Source: Triatoma infestans (Eukaryota; Arthropoda; Insecta; Hemiptera; Reduviidae). From it: a stretch of DNA of 64,000 nucleotides. Shown here piece after piece: positions 42,977 through 54,900 of this stretch. Both the position numbers and the translations under genes were made by a program. Position 1 is the first letter of the stretch. Every line of letters starts with the position of its first letter. The DNA lies in contig JAAEAF010000103.1 of assembly GCA_011037195.1 (NCBI GenBank), positions 248,001 to 312,000 of the forward strand, in the 5' to 3' direction. The notes beneath the pieces were generated by a model, which was not told where the DNA came from, ran no database searches, and saw only the letters and a list, made by a program, of their open reading frames with translations.

Positions 42977-45900
42977 GTAAGTTAAAGTATGAGCTTTATT
43001 CTTTCTAATGGTGTTGTTTATAAAATGATAAAATTGCTAGGACCAAATAAAAAAAAATATGGGTCTGCCAGTTAATGATTTTTGGTAGGAAACGTTTGGC
43101 TCTCTATTTACACTTTTGTAAATAAAGCAATCCATTGAATCGAGATTTTAAAAGTGAAAAATATCTGTAACAAATTCCAATTTATTTATGTTTTGATAAC
43201 GACAAAAAGCAATTGTAAAACGATGTTATACGTATATTAGGCTTTTGACGCAATTTACATTCTTTTATTTCTCTGACAAAAATAAATAGAATGTTAAGTT
43301 GTCACTGACTTCCGCCCTCTTCAAGACATCTGCTACTCCAGGAATCACACACAACAAACGATTCCAAGAAACCATGCCATCACATTAAATGAATGTAAGC
43401 AAGAAAACAGTTGGCATTGAAATATCAGTCGAACTTCACTTTATTAAATAGCGGTTTAACAAGGTGATTATAAAGGATTTTAACTTTACCAATGCAAAGT
43501 TTTAGTATTTTTCTGGGCTCTTGGTTAAATGCATGGCTATTTCTTTCTCCTCTGTTTTGATCCATTATTCTTTTTCCATTATGAAATTGGAAAGCTACAA
43601 TTCCAATTTTGTGGAACTTGCCACACTTCTATTTGCCCAAGAGATAAATTGTAGTTTCAGCCATCATCTGAGTACATTGTTTGTTTAAAAACAAAAAAAA
43701 TTTAAGGTATAATATGTAATAGTTGGATCAAATATTGTAATGAAATTAAAAAAATCCCAATTTTCTAATTTGTTTCTAGAAAGGCTATTTCAATTTAATT
43801 TTATAACCAAACAGCATCATTAGAAAGAGAAACTATCACATGTAAGCTATTAGTTAGTGATAGGGAACGGCCAGTATCCACATATCCCTCAACAAAAATT
43901 GCCCTCATTGGGGCTATAATTCCAAGAGATATTTGAATTTCTGAGCAACTTTATTAGACTCCATACTTTAAAAGGAATTACAGAAAGAACTCTTGGTGAG
44001 AGTTGTAGAGAATGAACTTATCCTTTTGATCCAAACCTACTTCGTATCACTGCGCTAAATTTTATCATTTTATAATGTAAAACATAACAGCATCTAAAGT
44101 TACAATTTTAACCCGTAACCCATACAATAAAATTCAAAAGTTATTATTTCATGAAAAAAAAAATCAACAAAGAGGCCAAATGCTACCCTATCTGAATGGA
44201 CATCACATTGACAGTAGTGATCCATTTTTCTTTGTAATTTAAGAGTAGAACGTAATTATATTTTGAGTTGGTTCTGTAATAAAATACATGTGATATTTGT
44301 TAGATTTTGTTTGAATTTAAATTCTTTTTTGTGAAATTATATTCGTAGGGATAAAATTCCGCAAGACATGATGGGTAATGATCCATTAGATATGAGCCAA
44401 TACAAACAAGTTTTTGGAACTTGCCGCAATCCTGCTTCCCCAAGAGATGTATTGAAGTTTCATCCATCATCTGAACACATTGTAGTTGCCTACAAAAACA
44501 ATTACTTTAAAATAAAAGTCTCAAATTGTAATGGTTGGATGAAATATAATGAAATTGCAAACTTGTTAGAAGAAGTGACAGAAATGGATTGTGAAGGACC
44601 GGAAATCGGATTACTTACCGCAGATCATAGAGATTCATGGAGTGAGGCTTACTCTCAGCTTTATTGTGGTTAGTTATTAAATTTAAAAATGATAACTTAT
44701 ATGAAATTTTTAAAAAATTTGGTCTGAAACATTCACACAACTTTCTCTTACCTTAATACAATTTAATCAAAAGATTTCATTTAAAATTGCCATATTACAA
44801 TGTTTATCTGGTCAATGCCATATTACAGTGTTGTCTGTGTATCTGGTTATCGTCGTTGCTTGCATATTTATTTTATTCCTGATCGGTTTCGGATTTTCAT
44901 CCATCGTCAGAGCAAATTTATCTATTTTATGCAGAGTTCACTTCAATGAAATGTTTCTATTACACTCACGCTTGCTGGTTTGTTGGTTGTATATATGTGG
45001 GGGGTTAAAGGTTATGTTACTATGTGTGTTTGTTTAATGATAAAATGGAATTATTATAAATTATGATTAGACATTAGAAAATAGTGTATAGTAATGTTTT
45101 GAAGGATACTTTATAACTAAATTTTAATAGTGGTGTTAATTTCTCAAGTCATTTTTATTAGGGGGGGCGATAAGTAATTTCAGGAGTATATTATACTAAT
45201 AAGAATAGATAGGCAATGCAAAGTTTGTGGACAGTCAAAAGCTTGTACAAGTAATAAATAAATTGAAATACAAGCAGGATTATACAAGAAAATATGTAAG
45301 TTAATTGATATGTAAGAAGGAGGTTGGCAGCAAACTTCAAATGGGAGATGATATTAAAATAAATAATAGAGGAAATCGAATGTATCAATTTTTATTTATG
45401 ATGCTTGTTTTTAAATGACATTGATTTATGTTTAAATTACATTAAGAATAAGAAACATATGACGACACATTAGTGTACATTCTAAGTTTTTTTGCTCTCT
45501 GAATTAAATACATTTATTAAAGTGATTAAAAACTTAATAAACGTGAAAAACAATCCAACTGTAAAACGAACGACCCCTGAAAAAGGGAGAAGACAGGAAA
45601 AGCCCAGTTCACTCACCAAAATAAGTAAAAAGAAAGCAAACGTCGTGTTGCAATGGGCCCAAGAAGAAACGGATAGATACCAAGAAAACCCTGAAGATGG
45701 TGAGTACAGTAATCATATTACTTACAAAAAGCCGCGAACCAAAGATGCAACAAATGCTTTGGACTTAAATTCACAAGTTAATTTTCCAGGCTTATAAATT
45801 TGCAAAAACAAAACACACAAATAGACAAAGCAACAACTCATCATAGCAACCAGAAATCATATGTTACCAATTCACAAATCCAACACATAATAAATTCGCA

Positions 45901-48900
45901 CCTTTAGCTAAATCGAAATTGATGAACCCTAAACTGAAAATCCTTCAAATAAACCATTGAAAATACCTCCAATATTTAGAATTGGCACTGACAGCTATTG
46001 TTTAATGTGGGATCGAAATAAGACTAAAAAAAAGCACAAAAATACCAAACTCTATAAAATAAAATGAAAAGGAAACTCTTTCTCTATAATACTTCTATTA
46101 TACTCTAAATACAATCACAATTCTGAAAATATTATACAAACAACAAAGATACTAAACACACACACTTTTTATATTTTTAAAAAATCTGGTGTGAAACACT
46201 CACACAACTTTCTCTTACTCCAGTTATCAAAATTATAATTGACAAATTTTATAGTTTGTGTACCAAATTTAATGAAATTTGTCGAAAACTGAAAAAACTA
46301 TTCAGTAAAAGCGCACTTCCGGTTTACTGATTTTCTTCACACCCGGAATTTTGGCCAACTATTTATTTCTAATTAATTTCATTTGGATGATAGAGTTGTA
46401 TAATCAAGTATGATACCACCACTTTAGAGGAAGCTGCAACCCTACCCCTCTCCTAAAAGTGCCCTTAAATGAATTTTCCCAGAGAAATGTTTTATATAAA
46501 AGTTGTAGATCTTTGAATGTTTAGTTATATGTGTAGTTTCAAGAAAATCGTCGGGGCCATTTTTGAGAAAATCGCGAAAAAGTGAAAAAATTATATTTAG
46601 TAAAAGTATTAAAACAAAAGCACTTCCGGTTTTCGATTTTTCTCAAACTCGGAATTTCAACAACATATTTAATTCTAATTAAATTATTTAAATGACCGAA
46701 TTGTGTAATAACCTGAAATAGCACTTTAGAGGGTAACCTAACCCCACCCCTCCCCCAGAAGGGCCCTTAAATCAATTTTCCCAGAGAAATGTTTCAAATA
46801 AAAGTTGTAGCTCCTTGTATGTGTAGTTGATGTATAAAGTTTAAAGAAAATCCTTGGAGCCATTTTTGAGAAAAACGCAAAAAAGTAAAAAAGTCAACTA
46901 GTAAAGTGGTACTTCCGGTTGAGGAATTTTGACAGATAACGCACAGTCAGATCGCATGGTGATACCTAAACGGAATATTAAGTTTCAGTTTTCTACGGTT
47001 TTTCGTTTTTGAGCTATGCTGTTCACATACACACACACACACACAAACAACACCACCCACACAGACACACACACACACCACACAGACCATTTGCTAAAAC
47101 CACTTTTTTGGACTCAGGGCGGCCTCAAAACGGATATTTCCGGTGAAAACTCGATATCGAAAATTGACACGATTACAATACTTCCTCTTACTAGGAGTAA
47201 GAGAAAGTAAAAAATACTGCAACTGTTTTTCAATTTGGCCGTGATGCCTCTGCCTCCTTAATTTTCCCACATACTCCCACCTTGAGAAGTGTTCTTCACT
47301 TCTCAACCAGGACATCTTAAATTATCGAAAACGGATAGGTAAACGCACCTTCCGTCCACTACGTGTTTTTAAACATTTATGCTGGTTCTTCTTCATTTTT
47401 TCTTCACCAGCATCAATTGATACATCTTCTTCTTCAGCCACATCCTCCTCAGATTGATTATCTTGCGTAAGAGGTGACATCTCCAACGGGTACACTCTTT
47501 GTACAGGTCGAAAAATAATGCCTTCAGCTGTCTTTAGCTGCACCACTCGACATTTTCCATCTTTCCCTGGAATAATCCTTTTTATAACAGCTAAAGGCCA
47601 ATTAACTCTCTTTTGATTGTCTGATCCAACCAGAACCAATTCTCCCACCGTAGGTTCCCTGGTATTCTTATTGTTTCTATGTGCTAATACAAGTTGACCT
47701 AGGTATTCAGCACGAAACCTCCTTCGTAAATCTTCCTTGATGCGTCTCCTATACTTCAACCTTTTGATTAGACTCTTACAATCCACCGCATCAAAATCAG
47801 GAACTCCACTCTCTTCAATCTCTTGTAGATACATCTTCCGAGTCAAGGGTACGGGATCATTATTGTCTTCCGAAACATATGTGAGGGTTCTTGAATTGAT
47901 ATAAGACTCACATTCACATACTCTGTATGTATTTCTTCCAAGGTAAGAGTAGTTTTTCTCAGAATCCTACGCAACATATTCTTTAATATTCCTATCATCC
48001 TTTCCCAGCACCTGTGGGTGGGTTAAACCTCCATTCTATCTTAAGATCGGAGCCATCAGCAGCAATTGTCTTCCAATCAACTCTTTGCAGAGCGGCATTC
48101 ATTCCTTTATAATTAGTTCCATTATCGCTATAGATTATGGTCGATCTGCCACGTCGAGCCACAAATCTGCGAAAGGCCATCATCAGCGCCCCCGTGGATA
48201 AACCTGTAACTGCTTCCAAATGTATAGCGCGGTAGACCGCCCATGTGAATAGGCAAATCCAAATCTTGGTTCCATCCTTTAAATACAATGGCCCAGCAAT
48301 ATCGGTGTCGACTACTTCAAAGACTCGTGCCTCCCTAACTCTTGCTTCTGGCAGTGCTGGAGTCTCAACTTCAAAATGTTTCGCTGAATAACGTCTACAA
48401 ACTTTACATTTGCTAACTACCTTCTTTACCTTTTGACGGGCCCGTATTATCCAATAATTTTCTCGCGAGTGGCTCACTAAAGTTTGAGCTACTGTATGTC
48501 CGGAATTAAGATGTTCTTGCCATACTAAGCTGTCAACTACCCTATGATCATAAGGCAGAATTATAGGTTCTCTAAATGCTTCCGAATCTTTTCTCATCAG
48601 ATCTTTGTTTTTACTCTTAACAAGCCGTCAGCATCCTTAAAGGTTCTTAATTTCATTAAGTACACATCCTTCGCGCCTTGAAATGTTTCTTCTTGAACCA
48701 ACCGCAAAAGGGTCTTCTCGGCATTATCAAATTCTGAAACTGTTAATGATCCAAAAGTCTTTTCCTTCTTTCGACAGTTGTCCAGAAAACGGATTGTCCA
48801 AGCCACAAGTTTTATTATTCTTTTATAAGAGCTAAAACGTCTACAGAAAATCTCTGCCAAACTATCCTTTATAACGTTAATGTTAGTTGCAGCTGTTTTC

Positions 48901-51900
48901 TTTATCTCCGCATAAACTTGCTCTTCATCGACCACATCTTCACCAGAAGGCCATTGCTCATGAGGCTGTTTTAACCACGTAGGTCCCTCCCACCATTCCG
49001 ATGCTGCTAAAAACTTCGGGGAACATCCTCTACTGGCCATATCAGCGGGATTCATATCTCCTGGTACGTGTCTCCAATCGCCCTTGTCCGTTAACTGTTT
49101 TGAAATAACCTCTCTAGGGTCTCGAATTCCTATGACATCCAATTTCCATAAGTCAGGAACTGAACAATCTTCTCCTGCACACGATAGGTTGATGCTACTC
49201 ATATTATTTGAAGTTTCACCTCTAACTCTTCCCATCACGGTCCAACCTAAATGCGTTTCTACGGCTACAAGACCTGAGTCCAATACCCCCTTCCGGCCCG
49301 TTATTAGTTTCCCAGCAATGTCAGCTCCAATCAATGCCTCAATCGGACCTTCGTATTGGTCGCTCAGTATAATATGCTTCCTTTGCAAATCCTGAACCCA
49401 AGGACCTTTGGCCGCAACGGGCACTTGATGACAAATAACCTCAGAATCTAAGGCTTCAAATCTGCAGTGATAGGTTTTGTCCAAATTACTGAGCCGTACT
49501 TGATAACACCCGTGAGTCTGTGTCTCCGTCTTCGCTCCACCAAAAAGGGCATGCGCAAGCTGTATATGCTTCACAGGTTCATAACCCATCAGACTAATTA
49601 CTCTCTTAGTCAAATAGGATCTTTGCGACCCTGTGTCAATCAATACTCTTACTTGACGTTCTGATTTCCCTCTGATTGTAACAACTAACGTTTGTAGTAA
49701 CACATTCGGAAAATGAGTACTAACCAAACTGTTCTCTATCATCTCCGGTTCTTTGGTATCACTCATTAAAGCTTTATTTCTTCTTTCTGGGCACATTAGA
49801 GGTGTATGCGAACCTTCGCATATTATACACTTCAGTGTAACCTTACACTGTTTCACAATGTGACCGGCTCTCAAGCATCTAAAACAACCATTTTTTTCTT
49901 TTAAAATTGTCTTAATTTCTGCTGAGTTCATGTCTCTGGTCTTAAAACAGTTTTCGACCAAATGTTGGCCCCCACAAATTAAGCAAGAAATTTTTGCCGA
50001 TTTAACATTCGTGTGTAGCAAATCAGCAGCAGTGTGTGTACTCTCTCTCTGCACTGAACGCACCTGCCTCCTTCTACTCATTTTATGTTCAGTATTTAGT
50101 TCAGCAAAAGTGGATCTAGCTAAAGCTCCTCACACTCGACTTCTCGCTTTACAAAATTTAATAAATCAGACAACTGTTCAGAGGTTCTTTCAGAGTTTAT
50201 TTCATCATTAGAACGACCCACTTTAATATTTCCTCTACTGAAACGTTGTCGTTCCCATTCCTTTATAACTGCCTCAGGTAATGCTGGTTCAACTAAAGGG
50301 AAAAGAAAGCAAGAATGTTGTTCTGCAGTAACTTCTAGCGTTTCTAAACATCTTAATTGTGTTACTAACTGGTCATATAATTTGCGCAAACTAACATTTT
50401 CTCTCACAGAATTTTGTGTAAGAATTAATTTCAATAATTCTCTTACATAAAACGTATCTTTAATACCTCAACTGCCTTTTCATAATTTTTGGCAGAGGGC
50501 GGAAAATTTTCTATTAACTCTCGTGCGGGGGACCCTTGTTTGGTCGCTTGCAACAAATAACGAAATTTGTCCTCCTCATCTAAGGAACTATCTTCATGTA
50601 TTTTCTTATACTGTGCCCAAAAGGCAATCCAATTTTTAATTTGCCCATCAAATTTGGGTAGTTCAAATTTAGGCAATCTACAATGTAATCTATTTCCTAC
50701 TAGTGACTCTAAAATATGGTCAGATTTAATTGAAGGACATTTACTAACTTGGTCTTTCTTTAACAAGTTACTTTTATAGTTACAAATACTTAACCATTTT
50801 TCTCTAAAAATTTCTGTTTTATCAAATTCTTCCTCTAATTCTTTTTCATCCTCAACTATTAAAAATAAAAGATCACTTACTTGCTGATCAATCTTAAATA
50901 ATCTTAATGCTTTATCTTCTGCCTTTACAAATACCTCTTCAAATTCTTCAAATGATATATTTTCATTTTTGATAATTTCAAATAAAGAATTACATGTAGT
51001 AGTGAAAACTCTTCTAATCTGCGTTCTCTCCGCCTTAAATCTACATAAGGCCAGTTCACTCATGTCGAACAAAACGAAAGAAATACTGTTCACAAAAAAT
51101 ATATAAGAAATATTTTCTTACAAGAAAACAATTATTATTAAATGCTTTTTTAACTATTCCCCACAAGGGATGCCAAATGTTTAATGTGGGATCGAAATAA
51201 GACTAAAAAAAAGCACAAAAATACCAAACTCTATAAAATAAAATGAAAAGGAAACTCTTTCTCTATAATACTTCTATTATACTCTAAATTCAATCACAAT
51301 TCTGAAAATATTATACAAACAACAAAGATACTAAACACACGCACTTTTTATATTTTTAAAAAAATACTGCAACTGTTTTTCAATTTGGCCGTGATGCCTC
51401 TGCCTCCTTAATTTTCCCACAGCTATCAAACAATAATAGACCAAATTAAAAATACAATTGGCTCCACATTTGAGACACAATTATGCAAAAATAAATTCAA
51501 AATCACAGTAAAAACCTTGCGACGATTTCAGGAAATTAACCAAATTCTACGACGAATCTTGCATAAAGTATTACACCTTCGTAAATCCCGAAGACAAAAA
51601 CTGTCAGTCATTATAAGAGGTATACCATACTCCGTCACAGATGAAGAAATACACGAAGAATTAACAAAAACCTACCCCGTCATTTCTGTCACCAGACTAC
51701 TGAACAAAAAATACGAGCCTCCCGCCCCTACACCGCTCTGCGCAATAGTATGGAGAATGATGACAAAGGCAAGGCAATCTTCCAATTAACACGCCTCTGC
51801 TAATCGGTGGTAACAGTAGAACCAAGAAGAAAATCTAACCGCATTCCTCAGTGCACTAACTGCCAACGGTTTGGACATACAAAAAATTATTGTCGACTTG

Positions 51901-54900
51901 ACCCTAAATGTGTGAAGTGCGCAGGAGACCATCATTTCACAGGATGTCCAAATCGCCAACTCCAAACGCCAAAATGCGTAAACTGCAATGGTGATCACTC
52001 AGCCAATTACAGCCGGTGTGAAACTCTAATCAACATCATCAACAGGAGTCAATCACGCAATAGAAGACCAAAAATACTATCCAGAACTCACAACACTCAC
52101 CAAGAATCTTCTCCAGGAACATATCCTCGGCCCGCCTCTTCAAATAATCAGCAATCCTCCTCAAGTAATCCTTCTAGTTCATCTCCTAACTGCTGGTCAC
52201 AAAGACGACAAACAAGTAGGCTGCCTGACCAGAACTCTACCAACACCACTTCTTCTAAACCAAACTCACCCATTATTACTCTGATCAAAGATATACTCCT
52301 ACAGATAATCACACCTCTCATTCCACACATAAAACAACTAATTACCAACTTGATACAGAACTTAATTTTTTCGAACAATGGACAACCATAGATATCTCCT
52401 TACACACAACTTAACACTAGTAAACTGGAATGCTAACGGACTAAAAATACGATCCTCTACTTTCTCAGACATTCACGCAGAGGGCGACTCTCTGCGTGAA
52501 ATGTAATATCGGACACCACGAATTCTCTCTACCTCCACTTCATAATCTTGAAGCCGTGGCGATACAGGTAAGTACTGACAGAGGACCTCTAACGATCATA
52601 TCAGCCTACTTGAGACCAAACACTAGACTTCTGCAAGACGACCTTCAACTAATCTTCACTCAAAACTGTACACTACTACTAGGAGAGACCTTAACAGTAA
52701 GCACACATACTGGGGATGTCGAACCACCAACAACAACGGTACTAGACTACTGACAGCGACGGACAACTTAAACATTCTAATTTCTGCCCCAGACGAGCCT
52801 ACCTTCTACCCCTCTCAACATACCTTCTACCAACCCGACATACTGGACATTGCACTGTCACTCAACATTAACGAACCGATATATCTGGATTCAATGAACG
52901 AACTAGACTCTGACCACCTTCTAGTACTACGCAGGTTTCACACCCATATACAGGGTAGTGAGCCACCGTCAAAACTAGTCACCGGAAAAATTGAGTGGGA
53001 TACCTACAGACATGACATAAACAAGCTCCTGACAATACCTACCCATTATGATACATCTGACGACATTGACACATCAATTAACATGTTCACACAGTCAGTT
53101 TATACAGCCGTACGCAACTCTACTTACAAAAGTCAAAACAACATCAACAGAAACAACTGGCTACCTGGATACATACTCGATCTAATACACGAAAAAAACA
53201 GAACTCGCAAGACTTGGCAGAGAACTAGGAATCCTTCAGACAAGACTCTCTTAAACCGACTGAACCGGCAAATTAAATGGGAACTGGACAACCACAGAAT
53301 CTCCAGATACAGATACTTCCTAGGTGAGATGACACCCGGTGACAGTTGTCTCTGGAGAGAAACAAAAAGACTACTAAACGAACATACACAGATCCCTCCA
53401 CTGCAAACAGGCAATACCCTAGCAACAAGCGATGAAGAAAAATGCGAGGTACTAGCGACTCATCTTGAAAATAAATTCACACTAACTGACCAGACAGACC
53501 AGGACATCGACGACTACGTCAACAGCGAACTGCAACAACTTCCCCTCACCGCAGGATCTCCTATCTCTTTTACTTCACCATCTGAAATATCCTCCATAAT
53601 CAAAGTATTTCACAATAAAAAGGCTCCCGGAGACGACCTAATCCCAAATACTGTACTCAAAAATCTGCCTCGAAAAGGTATCTCCTTCCTAACAAGTACC
53701 TTCAACGCTTGCCTGCGATTAGGATACTTTCCCAAAAAGTGGAAGAACGCAATAGTGGTAGTTTTTCACAAACCTAGGAAGCCAAAATCTGACCCTAACA
53801 GCTATCGCCCAATAAGCTTCTTAAGCTCCCTCTCTAAAATACTAGAAAAACTAATCTACAAAAGACTCTACAACACTTGACAGACACAAACACAATTCCA
53901 CCTCATCAGTTCGGATTTAGACCAAGACATTCCCCAGTACATCAACTTAAAAGAATCACAGAACACATTGTACAAAACTTTGAGGACAGAAAATACACGG
54001 CAGCTGTCTTTCTAGACGTAGCAGCCGCATTTGACACAGTTTGGCACTCTGGACTACTCTACAAACTTAGAAACACAAACGCACCTGATTATGTTACTCA
54101 CATTATTGGATCCTTTCCGCAAGACAGAACCTTCCTAGTAAGACTTAACAACACATACAGTACCAGAGAACGAATTCTCGCTGGACTACCACAGCGGGCA
54201 ATCATGAGCCCTATACTTTTCAACCTCTACTACTCTGACATACCTGAACCTCCTTCAACGACACTAGCCACATACGCAGACGACACCATGCTAGCTTCTT
54301 CCAACACAGACTTAAACAGAAGCATCACTGACTTACAGATGTCCTTAGATACAATATCAAACTGGTTCCAGCGATGGAAACTAAAGCTAAACGTTTCCAA
54401 AACTGAAGCAAAAATCTTCGCCCTGCGACGGTTTCGGAATGAGAACCTTCGTATTCTGCATATTAACAACCAAGAAGTCCCTTGGAAACAAAAAGACCAA
54501 GGAGTGCGCTATCTCGGCGTGATCCTGGACACAAGACTCACCTGGAGACTACACATTAACACTAAACTACAACAAGCATACACCCGACTGAAACAGCTCT
54601 ACCCACTTATCAACAGAAACACACCACTCAAACACTCCTGCACCACACTACTCTATAAAACGCTTCTGAGACCTCTCCTGACATACGCCTGCCCAGTCTG
54701 GATCACAGCAAGTAACACACTGACGAAACGATTACAGACATTTCAGAACAAAGTTCTACGAACAGCACTAAACGCACCCTGGTTTATCAGGAACACCCAA
54801 ATACATAGAGAACTCGATATTGCAGACATACACACACACATGACCAAATTAACAGACAGCTTCTTCTTAACACTTAACACATTACCAACAACATCACACT

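Larger units (their letters stand above)
45999..51421 (-). mobile_element. BEL/Pao LTR retrotransposon, internally deleted
   Basis: LTRs begin TG and end CA. The right LTR is 51178-51421 (244 bp); the left LTR is 45999-46185 plus 47205-47271, split by a repeat. They differ by two substitutions and one A in an A-run, so the insertion is recent. The 5-bp target duplication GCTAT lies at 45994-45998 and 51422-51426. Read on the minus strand: a possible primer-binding site starting TGG just inside the right LTR, gag, protease, a large deletion, the end of RNase H, integrase and a polypurine tract (aaggtgggagta) abutting the left LTR. Confidence 0.92.

Noticed and set aside
47016..47210. A His/Thr-rich peptide gene
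   Set aside because: It is the CA microsatellite inside the dispersed repeat read as codons.
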